From: Nephromyces sp. MM_2019
Taxonomy: Eukaryota; Apicomplexa; Aconoidasida; Nephromycida
Length of the DNA stretch: 64,000 nt
NCBI GenBank assembly: GCA_015657535.1
Contig: JADHZB010000102.1
Coordinates: 1-64,000 of the forward strand
Direction: 5' to 3'
In this document: positions 53,601 through 64,000 of the stretch, in pieces
Position numbering within the stretch: position 1 is the stretch's first letter
Layout: every line of letters starts with the position of its first letter
Program-made: the position numbers and the translations under genes
The notes under the pieces: model-generated
The model's input: only the letters and a program-made list of their open reading frames with translations
Told to the model about the DNA's origin: nothing
Database searches by the model: none

Positions 53601-56600
53601 ATTGTGAAAAAGTCATTCAATTATTCATGCTATTCTTACTCCAACAAGCTTCATCAGCATAGGCAGAGCAGACAATAAAAAATTATAATCGTTTTTGCTT
53701 CTAAAAAATTTGGCGAGCACGTGCAAGATTAAAAGGGTATATCTTCATGGACCATAGCTCCATTTCATGAATATTCAAGTTAGCGCTAACCTCATTAAAG
53801 TACTCGAAAAGTAATTTTAAGATATGAAATATATAACGGCGCTTTCGGTTAGGATGCAACCGATTGATGAAAAAACAATAGCAAAACAACAAGGATAAGT
53901 TATGCTTTGGCTGCTGCACGAACCATGCATACATGGCGTATGAAAAGTAATGTTAAATGACTAAAACTATAGCATTTTAAAATAAAAATCCTGCCAATAA
54001 TGAAACAAAAAATATTTATAAAAATAAAAGAATATTAACAGCTTGAAAAGAAGCAAATATTTTGAAAATCTACCCTTTAGAGGGCTAGATTTTCCTAATT
54101 AGCATTAATAAAAAGCGAAATTCACCAAAATATCCAAATTATTTCATTCTATGGGCATGCGAAAATCTTCATGTTCTGCAGCCAAACTAAAGCAAGTTTC
54201 AAATGTAACACAAGATTTTAACGAGGTCAAATGCAGAGACTACACTTTGTACTACTTTTCAGTGACTAAAATGCAAACTTTAAACCAACCTGCAACATGG
54301 ATAGTCCCGTAATGCGTAGTAAAATGTTCAATTCTAGAGCATTGGGGATGCTCGCTACCCTTCATCCTCGATGTGGAATAATTATGGTCAAAGCACACGC
54401 ATATCTTCGCCTTTGATTTCACTGGATTTGTTGATACTTCAAATCCGTTAAAGATCATGTGAAAACCGGATGCACCTCTTTTCGATTTTCCTGTATCATT
54501 GGCTTGGTTACGAGTTATGAAAGTGCTAATTGTTGCATCCTCGCTTCCGCATTCATGTGAATTGTCTATAAGTTGAATGAATACTCGGGATAAAGCCGCT
54601 GAGTAGTCGACATGTAACTCAAACATTTCTCCAGGTTGCAAAACCTTATCCATATTCCCTGAAAGAAAAAGAAAGCAAGCTGAGTTGCGCTGAACAGGGA
54701 CAGAAAAAAATTATATTTTCTTCGTCAGATAAATTCAACGTTGATTTTATTTAAGGCTTCCGCATTGTCATTGCTATCCCCCTGCTTGTATGCGCGGCAC
54801 TCCCAATGCATATGCTGTTATACGAGATGGTATCCAACAGATTTTCTTATTGCTAAATAGATTTCCCACTGTACAAATGAGCTTAAACACAAAATTTAAA
54901 TGCCAGATAATTTTTGCCAAAGCCGCTTAAGTTGGAGAAAACAAGTAAACGTGGCCACACACGAAAATTCTATAAGCTTTGGCGCGTAAATTCTTATGAG
55001 TAAGCCTTACTTAAAGGATCGCAGTAATCATAGGGATTGTCTCTGTCATCTGTAAAGCACCAGATGGTAATGTCCCGCTTTCGTGGATTTCGGCAAAATG
55101 CATGAGTCGCTGTGGAATCATCCTGGTTTGTAACACTGTTCCACGTACGGCACTTAAAATTCTTTCTTGTTCTCGTCTGGCATCCCCGGTAATCAGCACC
55201 AATTCCTTCAAGAGTCTCATCACATACTGAAAAAGTTAAAATTAATACCCTTGGTAGGGCAGATTACTACAATATCAATGCTTGCTGCCCCAGTTCATGA
55301 AACTACTATCTTTAGAGCATGCTATGTAATTGCTGCTTCATTCCATCAAATTACTATCTTTGAGGTATGCTACGCAATAGCAAGAAAAACCTTGTGATGA
55401 TATGATCCTCCTGCAGTACGTTGCTTGAGAATCAGATAACTAAGACGGGATGACTACAAACACATTAAAAACACTTTGCGTGGACTCGTTGTTTCTAGCA
55501 GCGTATCACCAGTTTCTGTATAAAAAAGAAAGTCATTCCAAGCCTCTAACGTCTTCTTTGCTAGACTTAGTGCGTGAAAGGAATCATTTCTGCGCTTGGT
55601 GTGAGCGCCTAACACCTCACTTACACGTTCCCAAGAATTACAGGGACCATTTTATAAGTAAAAAAAGACGCGCCATCTGATAATAATCTTTTTTTTGAGT
55701 TAGAGGTTATTTTGAAAGTAAAAAAGAAGCCAGCTCATAAGGATTTTTCTGAGGGCAGGCTGAGCGTCAGCTTGGAGCGTTAAACTAGGCACCATCGCCA
55801 AACCTCTTATGTTTCCTTTAAAATAACCACTTTGTAGCTTTTCTTGCAGCTTATATTGAAATTTAAGCTTAAATTTAGTCAGAACACCTAGAAGTAATTT
55901 TTTCGTAACCTTTTTAGTTTATTAGTAGATGAAAAGCAGGGCTTAAGGTTAAGAATTGCATTAGCTCTTAACTTATAGGCTAAGTTTGCCATTTTAAATT
56001 ACTTATGAACTCTCTTCGGTTTCTCAACTTATGCACAGTACTACAGGCTAATGCGGCCTAATTTTATTTATAAGTCCTTGAAAGTACAAACTAGTTGACT
56101 GATATTATTCTTTTGCGTAACTTTTAACGTACCGCAAAATTTTGCCATTAAGGCATATTTCGTAGCGTCTAGCAAGGTCGCAGCGCGTTTGGCGGAGAAT
56201 TTCCCACTTTCCTGCAACTTTCCGTAGCAACTGATAGATTTAAAACAATCGTCATAGCAACTTAGAGTATCTGATTTCGCACTGTAATCCATTCCGGCCT
56301 TTTTTAGGCACACAGGAACTCTTATATATAGCCTAAACACTTCATCTTCTCTGCAGATCATGCGGTCCAAATGTTTCTGGGTATTGGACGCGACTGAAAG
56401 AACAGGCAGAAAAGCATAGAGGATAAATATTAACTGAACTAGCCTTGGCATAAATTTCCAATCACCTCTTACACGACAAAAGCAAATCAGTGCCCTTGCC
56501 TAGAAAAGAATTTTTAACTGTTAACATAGGCTGCTCCATCAATTTTTCTAGGTTTTTGTATTATTTCACTTTTAATAGAATGGATTCACATTGCCTTTAA

Positions 56601-59518
56601 ATATATGCTTAGACTGGAATTTGTGAGCTATCATTGTATTATCTCACTCCCCATTAATCTTCTGGCTTAGAGAATTCCACTACAATAATTGCTTAGCGGT
56701 TTTGCATCGAGCTAGAGAGCCAAAAATGGTAAGTCTGCTGACTATGCATACATATTACCGCAAGTATTGATAATCTCTGCCTTTAACTTGTTTTCCAGCC
56801 GAGTTTTTGGCGATTCAATGCTTGGGTAAGTTTTTGGTTTTCCAGCACAGGTGGTAGGTCTGCCACAATCATCAATACAGGTTGCAGTTACTCCAGATGA
56901 CACATCTTTTCGTGGAACGCATCTCAGCTGCTGGTTAATATATCGCAATTGCATGGGGTTCCCATCTTCATCCTTCATCGAGATGCAAATAGATGCAATT
57001 TTATAGTGTAAAGTGGACATTTTTATGGATCTTGCGTCAATCAGAGAATCTGTGTAGAGTAATTAAAATAATATCTTCAAATTATCGGGATGTTTCGCTT
57101 TGCGTAAACGAGACATTGAAGAATAAAGCAGTTTATTCTTTATTTTTATAACTTCCGATAAAACGCTAGCACGCACAATATAATGCAAATAAAGTATATG
57201 AGCAGATGGGCGTTACACCGAAATTTAAGCGCGCCAGTCGTAGCGAATACGCAAGAGTCTTCAATTGAAGCTCAAAAATATTATTTATAAATCTTGAAAA
57301 GTTGGCATGCAGCTCCAAGGTGTCAAAAAAGAAACTGAAAATTGTTTAATAAGGTTTAACTTCAATCACAAGTATACAAAATCTTATGGGTTGATAACGC
57401 CTTTTTGCTAACCGTGGAAATTATAAACTTTTAAGGCATCTGTTTTAGGTTCTTGGACTGTGCTTTCATTGTAAATAATTGCTTCTAAAGCCCCAAACTG
57501 CATAAATCCAGCGCCATGAGTACTAATAATCTCAAGCTTGAACCTTTCATCGGATCCCTCGGAATCTTTGACTGAAGCAGATCAAGAAAGTTTCCCTTTT
57601 TAATTTGGTGGAAAAGAAGCAGCGTGATTCATATACGGATGCTGAACCTTCCTAGGTACATTTAAATTCCAAGCTGCACTATCCCTTTCTATAGCATCTT
57701 GCATAGAGGATGTAGCCTTCCTTGCCCATCAGCGGGGATAACCATAAAATAATGGGCGATAAAATTTGGATAAACTTGCTACTACACTATACGCTTTCCG
57801 AGATTGAGCTTGCGCTCTGAAAGTACACTATTTTCCCAAAGCTAAAGGCTCAATATGCTTTGTGAAATCCATTTATATCAATCGATTATGTATAGGTCTA
57901 CCAATACAACTTTCTTGTAGGATCAGCCCTATTATTTCTGGTGTGAAACTACCATCCTTAACCGTTTATCTAAGATGCTTATGCATAATACTTACCAGTC
58001 GTGGTATCATCGTTGGATGGCAGCACTTTCTTTTCATCTGACACAGAAATAGACGCCATGAGGCGCTTCAAAGCTGCGTGGGAAACTGCACCGTACGGGC
58101 ACAGACTCTTGCCAGTTGCTCCCGTGCCTTCGCAAAAAAAACGAAATTTACGGGAAGAAATATCTGGTATCCAGTATACTTTACGTATTTACGGTTACCC
58201 TTCTTATGAAATGAAATTTATCACTGCTACTAAATTGTAAGATTCGAATAATAAATATCACAAAACTTTTTTTAAGGTTTAGCTGTGTAATAAACGAATC
58301 CTGTAAAATTTAGCACAAAGTTTGATGGATTTGCACTGTCATGACCATGAAAAAAAAACGCGCTAACATAGTAAAAAAGTTGCCTCCAGGCCGGATAGGT
58401 GGGGTAGAGCAAATATTTTGTAACATGCAGTATAGGAGCATAAGTCGACATAGCTTTGACCGCTTTGATGCACACATGGCGCATAGCTCCACCTAGCTCC
58501 ATGTGCTGCGAAAGAATATTATATTTCGGCTACAATATCTCATTGAATGTAGATCAGCATCGCGCTTAGGCTCTTTGGTAAACTCACAAAATATTGGATT
58601 CTGGCCTAGTAGGTTTAAAAAGCCAAAATTACGGCAGTTTAGACCACCCATGTAAAGTTGAGAGATTTACGTGCTCTAGCTGTGATACCCAATGCTGCCT
58701 GACATACATTTCCCGTCATATCAACTTTTATATAACTGCCTATAACCAAAGCTTTTGACCTGCAGTTCCGCAGACTCCGGCCCTTGCGTGTAGTGCGTTT
58801 CCATCAAATAGCTCCGTGTCTACCGCAGGGATGGCGAGAGCATTACCGTGATGCGTTGCGATCTGTATAATATATATGCATTATAAATTATTTTTAATAT
58901 GGCAAATTTGGTCTCGAAATCATTTTTGTAGTGAAAGCAAGCGCGAAATCACAGTGCCCTGCGTTTTTCCATACCGCTTGAGTGTCATGCTCATGCTGAG
59001 ACATTCATGAAGCATACCATTAGATTCCTCAGGAGCATGAGGAAAAACACCAGTACCCATGAGGGTCGCTTAGTTTGCAGAACACTGTTTTTGGATCCTG
59101 CGTGATAAGCAAGGAAGTCAAGGCTATTTGTTCCTCTTGTTAGACGCAGTTGAATGTTGCTTTCAATAACTTTTACGCCGGCAGCATTCACGGTAGGTCT
59201 TTCACCATAGTTGGATTTATTGCTCTCTCTACTACCAAATCGATCATACGCCACCACTGCTTGTGATTTATGCGGACCAATGCACCCAATTCCAGTGTCA
59301 GCTACTCTCTCTTTGATTGCCCTTCTTGGTAGCAACAATGAAGGGGTAGCAATGGAAAAACTGCGGACTCCTAGAAGGCCGAAGTGCACCCATGGTATTC
59401 TGAGTGCCTTTAGCATTGCAGGCTGACATCTTGCCGCAGATCTTCTGTAATCCAAAACTTTATCAAGTTGCCAGTAAGGGCAGCTTCCTGAATCAGGGGC
59501 GCCTGGTCTTACCGACAT
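41647..59518 (-). CDS. Cysteine repeat modular protein (CRMP), 21 or more exons
   Basis: Giant secretory-pathway membrane protein of the apicomplexan CRMP family. Toxoplasma CRMPs are needed for rhoptry discharge and invasion, and Plasmodium PCRMPs act at several stages. Exons (all phases agree): 59518-59057, 58862-58760, 58505-58368, 58127-57996, 57571-57413, 57049-56759, 56393-56133, 55226-55011, 54658-54290, 53518-53105, 52682-52436, 52036-51067, 50523-49797, 49438-49330, 48913-48290, 47902-47686, 47204-46553, 46101-44478, 43924-43852, 43551-42711 and 42338-41647; about 3,100 residues. In order: N-terminal beta-type region, six-Cys modules (about 180-515), kringle (about 515-587), two Cys-containing beta domains (to 848), propeller-like region (930-1254), GCC2/GCC3 repeats (about 1410-2190), eight or nine membrane segments (about 2195-2630), and an acidic tail ending YLYEEEDK. 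The start is unresolved: the ATG at 59518 has no signal peptide, and an upstream exon (59757-59666) could supply one. The exon 1 donor is also ambiguous. Confidence 0.9.
43420..45565 (-). other. CRMP exons 18-20: multi-pass membrane region
   Basis: Eight or nine hydrophobic segments. They include LVTNLILLILWYLGQILVTF, FYAVLPIALPALATVLV, VYVTMLFYI, FLILGIVGFVLWGIGIPLL, SVVFLRKLLVLLISNVIF, WAATILSEIFLVAHLIV and NIIILGVIVMINVAFLAEV. The 73-base exon 43924-43852 contributes a small part (MITWTLCCIMMM) and sits between two large exons. Confidence 0.85.
45570..50035 (-). other. CRMP exons 13-18: GCC2/GCC3 cysteine repeats
   Basis: Repeated ephrin-receptor-like units of the form CxxGYxxxxxxCxPCPxGTY. 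Examples are CQEGYHFREDECQPCPVGTY, CDKGYQEKALGKGCEPCP, CEPGYFLTEDPLKPC, CSPGYFFNGVCKPC and CGPGYFKSD. Several are split by introns and become complete only after joining, for example RKCM to CKPGYEYNG and NFDDC to KCDRGY. Confidence 0.88.
51067..52036 (-). other. CRMP exon 12: NHL/beta-propeller-like region
   Basis: About 323 residues of repeated four-strand pattern. The clearest blade has FCFVTDTSNNRLLSFTV, the classic NHL motif (VxDTxNNRxxxF). Another has KYFLVVDNMASRLTILDVN. A six-bladed propeller is plausible but blades are not all obvious by eye. Confidence 0.65.
55011..55226 (-). other. CRMP exon 8: kringle domain
   Basis: One exon of 216 bases, phase 1 at both ends, encodes a complete kringle. 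Its signature elements are GADYRGCQTRT, KCRTWNSVT, the diagnostic FCRNP, WCFTDD and YDYCDP. All six kringle cysteines are present. Kringles are otherwise mostly animal extracellular domains, and their presence is a hallmark of apicomplexan CRMPs. The exon is read in a different frame from the longest open frame here, so a simple ORF scan misses it. Confidence 0.9.
56133..56393 (-). other. CRMP exon 7: six-Cys module copy C
   Basis: A single exon, phase 1 at both ends. Cysteines occur in MICRED, PVCLKK, LSCYDDC, ISCYGK and KFCG, parallel to copy B. The acceptor is preceded by a long pyrimidine tract; read through without splicing, that tract mimics a signal peptide beginning at 56451, which I reject. 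Confidence 0.7.
56759..57049 (-). other. CRMP exon 6: six-Cys module copy B
   Basis: A single exon, phase 1 at both ends. Cysteines occur in SICISM, LRCVPR, ATCIDDC, TTCAGK and NTCG. The order and spacing match copy C in the next exon, showing a tandem exon duplication. The domain is not one that I can name. Confidence 0.7.
58368..58862 (-). other. CRMP exons 2-3: degenerate copy A of the six-Cys module
   Basis: Copy A runs from GVCGTA at the end of exon 2 to LLC at the end of exon 3, with APCVHQ and SYVDLCSYTACYK between. Compared with copies B and C, the third cysteine is Tyr. An extra intron splits the module after the first cysteine. The exon ends at a phase 1 intron, as in the other copies. 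Confidence 0.55.
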
Positions 59519-62500
59519 AATAGTTAAAGTAACTGATTTAGCTGGCTACTAAGAATCATCGGGTTACCAAAATACCTATGTTGTTAGCCCAAATGCAAAC
59601 CAGTAAATCGTTCTTGACACAAAAATGAAAAGTGTTTACATCATTTAAATGGCAAGAGCAGCTACAAAATCCGGGATAACCGGAACAGTTCCATAGTGAT
59701 TCCAGAAACGGTAGAAACAGGGAAAGAATTAAAGAAAACCTGGGTATGCGCAAGCTCCTACGAGAGGAAATTAGGGTGCCATGTATGGACTTTCATGCAG
59801 GCACAGTTTTTGTATATTCTGGAGTCCAGGGCACTATGTTAGTGGGACTTATATACTACTTTTAGGCACTATGGATAAGAAAGTAAGCTGTTTGATATGA
59901 GGAAAGTGAGCTATTGCTCCAGGAAATACTGAACTACCGTGACTATTAGCCTCACATTCTTGTTTTTTTACGCTATTTACCTTTTTCACTTTTTTTACTC
60001 AAGAAAATTTGACGTAACTGGACTCACGCTCTTTTTTCGACTAAAACAAAGCGACCTGTTCGTCGAACATGGTAAACCCCTGCTACAGAATATACGCTCT
60101 GGCGCCCACAATTAAAGAGAGCCTCCCAAGTTGATTATGGATCATACTAAATAAATGCCTAGTTTTGCTTATGATGTATCCTCTTCTGAGTCGTGGTAAC
60201 TATAGTCGGTAGACCGTATTTTTTTTTGTTTGAAGATTACACTAGTGTGCCCGTAGTTTTTTAAAGGTACGTTCATAAATGTTAATACCTTGCATTGACG
60301 AGTTTCACAGCCATTGCACGTACTGACTGTTAGAAAAAGTTCTTTACAGGGAAATTAAAACATCTGTAAAAGTGCTTGGTTCTACAGCTTCTATTACTTG
60401 AAGCAGCCCTGTGATTTACAATATAAAGATGTTCTCCTGGTAACCTGCAGTCCCGATTGGCGTGCTACATTTTTACTGCTTGTAACCACTAAAAGAATGA
60501 GTGAACCTAAAAGGATAGTACCGGCTGTGTTACACTGGCATGCACGAATCTCTCTACAGCCTTAAGTTCTTCCCCCTGTTTTCATCATGCGATATAACAC
60601 GAGAACTGTTAATCGAAGACTCATGCCGCTATTACACATTGCAGCTTATTAGTAAGTCAGTACATGGAAGTAGTAGTGAATAGCTTAATCAGAAGCTGTT
60701 GCCCAGGATTGCTGGTGGTTTCATCTTTTGTATGGTAGCATAGGGGGTAAGGCGCAGTTTTACTCAAATAATTCGGTAATTGAACTCCGTTGAAATATGT
60801 TCTGTATCATCAGCAGCCCATCCGTAAGTACCTCCGAGGCGAAAATGAAGGTTGTTCTATTACATGGACTCCAACATTTTTTTGCAGCTGCATTTGCAAA
60901 TTGGTTTCGTGGCAGCATGGAACTCCAAAAAAAAATTTACGTTGTGCTCGCATGGGAACATGGCCAAACTACTCGAAATAGGAATATAAGCAATGAAGCA
61001 TGCGGCCTACTGAAAAACTCCGGCTGTACGAGGGCACGGAAGCGACGTAGCTCCCATTCGGAAGAACTAGGGCGAGGGTATAAACTGCGTAGCTAGAGTA
61101 CAATTACGCTTCTGCAAAATAACACGGGAGTTGGTATACTCTAACGAAGGACCTTAGCCACCACAACTTGTTTAAAGGAAAATTAGCGACCTGCAAAGCT
61201 TCGTTTTGAGCTCCGTAGATAAAGCGTGAATTTAACTGAATAATCTGTATATTTACTACTAATCATATTTTGTTGTTATATTCAGTAAGGGCGTTAGAAT
61301 CAGTGGACTTTCATTAGATTAATGAGCAAGGAGTCATGCACAAAGCGGTAATAGGAGCAGCAGATACTTGAACAAACTAACAAAGCTGCAAGAAATTAGT
61401 AGCGAAAGTAGAATCCTGTGAATAAATGACCTAGCTTTCTGTGGAGGGCATAAAAAAAGACGCTTAGATTTGGACGAAACGCATCATTTTCATTGAATAT
61501 GCTTTACATTTACTTCCCTTTGGTTTTGGGATACATAATTTTTAAATGTTCCTCAAACACCCATCTTCAGTATGTGAGTTAAAGTATATATATAATACTG
61601 AACAACGATACATGAGCATTGAAATTACCTATACCTGCAATTTTCACGTGTAACCACTATGCCTAAGCACACTTGAGGCTACTTTAACAAGCTTCTGGTA
61701 TTAGTAATGGTATATGCTGCTAGACGATAACTGTAAGATCAAGGCACCAGTGCCTGCACTTAGGTTTAATCATCCAGTAGAGGAAGTTATTTAAAAGGAG
61801 TGCAAGAGTGTCCTGCCAAAACCCTAAAGTCACCGCCATAGACGAAAAAGTTAAGCGCGCATTTTGTATGGTTCCTGTTGATATTTTCCGATCGTGATAC
61901 TGAATTACATCGTTAAATGTATGTGGAGTCTTAAATCATGCTAAAAAAGATATAACTTGATTCTTGATAATAATACTACGCAGTGCAATTAAGTATTGCT
62001 AAGTTAGCCATGGAGAATAATAGTCGCCCTTGAAATAGAGATATATAGGATGAAAATTCATATAAAGAGAAGCGAACCATTCTAAAGCTAATGAGTTTTT
62101 GAAAATTAGCTGCGCTCTTCATTGGTCTATGTGCTGCATCTACGGATATGCCAATGGCTTGAAAGAGTAATCTGCCAAAATAATCGCTACAAAAAATAGA
62201 CGAATTCAACGAATAGTTTCACAGAAACCACTTTATGAAAAAATGCTGCGATGAATTAATAATTGAAAGTACTTTAATAGGTTTTTTTATTTATGTATTA
62301 ACCGTATAAAATCGGTCAATTTGGTTTGTAATTGTTTATTAAAAATATAAAAAGTATAGCGTAGCACCTCAATTTCCATACGAAAAAGCGTGGAAAAAGA
62401 TACTTCCTTCATCACAGTTACGCACTTGAATCTTCTGTCAAGTGTAAAATTTGCTCACTAAACGTTCCGACATTGGCTGCAATCGGGATTCCATGTACAG

Positions 62501-64000
62501 TTTTTGGTGCTTTAGCATTATAGCACAATTCAATTGGCTCTCTTCGCGCTTGTTTAATCGTTAATTATAGGTGAGATATGTAAATTAATGGAACCATTAT
62601 GTTAGATATTGGCGTTCTCGATTACCCAATAAATTTTACTCTACCAAGCAGGGCGTAAAACCGGTGAAAGTATATATTCGTGTGTATATAAATTAGCTGG
62701 AAGATTTAACTAATTTAACCTAGAAGACAACAACAATCCAAACTTCATATTATAAAGTATAATTACGAATAATTCAAAAAGCAAAAACTCGCATGTTTAC
62801 ACGCTAGTCTAAAGGAATGGTAGCCTGATTACATTAATTGGTCATAGGTTTTCCTAAAGTTTGATCAATGAACAGTTGTGCGCTCGCCGGATATATTAGG
62901 TAGTGGTGCTATGAGAAGTAATCATAAGTAAGTTTCTCTTTTACAAACTTATAGATATAAAGGAAGATATATTGGTTTTCACTAATTAAAATACAATAAG
63001 CGGTGAACTTCGCTGTTAAATCAATAGAAAAAGGTTGAGAATGTCTTTGGCATTAAAAAAAAGTGTTGTATCAATTATTCGTGACACCAGCGTGTGCTTT
63101 GCCCAGTTTCATAGCACCTTTTTAAATTATAGCAAGTTCGCAGTTCTGTCTTAATACATTCTCCATGCCGACTGACACGAGGCAAGACCAAAAAAGGTAT
63201 TAGTGACATCGAAAACCGAGCAAAAAATCGGCTGAAACCAGCATTTCACGTCGAATTAAGTACTTTTTGCGGAATTTTAGCTCTCCTGGAAGATGCCTCA
63301 GGGTAAAAAATATCTAAGTAAGCTAGCGAACTCAACTTTATCGTTATAAAGCATTATAATAACATGGCATTTTAACCGAAATCAACCTTCTCATCTCTCA
63401 CTTAGACTTGCCATTACCACCTACAAATATCTCTTCACCAACTCGAAAATAGCGAAGGTGAACATGGATTGTTAACATTATGTGGTAATATATCTCTCAA
63501 AAGAGAGCTGGACACAGCAAGTTGCTAGATTGTCTAAGTTCCACATTTAAAATTCGCTTAATAGGAGACATAAGAGGGAGTTGATGTATATGATATCTTC
63601 TCTACGATAGTGCTTTAGCTCTTATGGGTGTAGACAGGAGTAATTGGTATTAAGGAAAAGCTTTTAGATGTGGATTGAGAAATTAGGTGCTGTTTCGATC
63701 GAAGCCTAGTGTGTTATGCACAGATTGGAGACTCTTTCATCCTTCTCATGTTGGCTGGAGTATGTATATTACTCCCTAATTGTGAATGCTGACACCATAG
63801 TTAGTCAAGGGAGCTCACAAAAAGTATTAAAGCTTTCTGAATGAAATCAGGATTGATGTATTTACAACTAAGAAATCAGTGAATTCAAGCGATAAACATA
63901 AATCCTTTTATTTTTTGAAGTATGAAATATTTAAAGACATTGCTACTACCAATAAATTTTACCTACATTTTTACTGCGTGGCAAGCCAGTGTTTTGTTTA
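59519..64000. other. Upstream of CRMP; no complete gene recognised
   Basis: 59666-59757 (minus) could be a CRMP exon: it lies between an acceptor-like ctcgtag and a GTAGCT donor and encodes a hydrophobic stretch (FSLILSLFLPFLESLW) that fits a signal peptide, but it has no ATG in frame. Plus frame 60797-61096 (99 codons, ATG) contains an internal GTAAGT donor and tttttttgcag acceptor 64 bases apart; it may be a small spliced gene with no known relatives, or chance. From 61.1 to 64.0 kb I see only short frames, for example minus 61976-62209. Confidence 0.4.

Noticed and set aside
55011..55223. A 70-codon minus-strand ORF beginning MMRLLKELVL
   Set aside because: It is the wrong frame of the kringle exon. 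The correct frame shows all six kringle cysteines and joins in phase.
56133..56451. A stand-alone secreted protein starting at ATG 56451 with a signal peptide
   Set aside because: The hydrophobic start is a translated pyrimidine tract ahead of a ttctttcag acceptor. The downstream part joins in phase to the exons on both sides and matches the preceding Cys module.
58272..58502. A minus-strand 76-codon ORF ending FVYYTAKP
   Set aside because: Its frame is incompatible with the neighbouring exons. A different frame of the same DNA (58505-58368) joins in phase on both sides and gives the Cys module.

Overview
The window looks like nuclear DNA of an apicomplexan parasite. It is AT-rich, genes are widely spaced, and coding regions are cut by many GT-AG introns with T-rich acceptors. 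The strongest taxonomic pointer is a large minus-strand gene that combines a kringle domain, a beta-propeller-like region, GCC2/GCC3 cysteine repeats and a multi-pass membrane domain. That is the architecture of the apicomplexan cysteine repeat modular proteins (CRMPs). The intron density argues against Cryptosporidium. A coccidian-like or early-branching lineage (for example the tunicate parasites Cardiosporidium/Nephromyces) would fit, but that is a guess.

Layout. 0.7-1.2 kb: a small minus-strand ORF with a frameshift inside a tandem repeat. 7.5-14.7 kb (+): a nine-exon gene with a RING1-type RING finger and a C-terminal RAWUL-like domain. 17.2-18.3 kb (+): a tentative small gene. 18.7-21.1 kb (+): RNase P/MRP subunit Rpp29 (POP4). 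22.9-26.0 kb (-): a five-exon helical-repeat protein, probably an organellar RNA-binding factor. 26.4-27.0 kb (+): a tentative small secreted protein. 29.0-33.7 kb (-): a TFIP11/NTR1-type G-patch splicing factor in two exons. 37.5-40.7 kb (+): a mitochondrial BolA protein between two tentative genes. 41.6-59.5 kb (-): the CRMP gene, at least 21 exons and about 3,100 residues. Beyond 59.5 kb I recognise no complete gene.

Most calls here are exon chains that I joined by hand. A junction was accepted only when donor, acceptor and reading-frame phase all agreed. For Rpp29, TFIP11, RING1 and the CRMP, the joined protein also reproduces the expected family signature across introns.

The genes do not form one pathway. 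RNA processing (Rpp29, TFIP11, the helical-repeat protein), Fe-S metabolism (BolA), chromatin or ubiquitin signalling (RING-RAWUL) and host-cell invasion (CRMP) are side by side, as is normal for a eukaryotic chromosome. The most notable items are the CRMP gene, in which the kringle exon sits in a run of eight symmetrical phase 1-1 exons next to a repeated six-cysteine module, and the PRC1-like RING-RAWUL gene.
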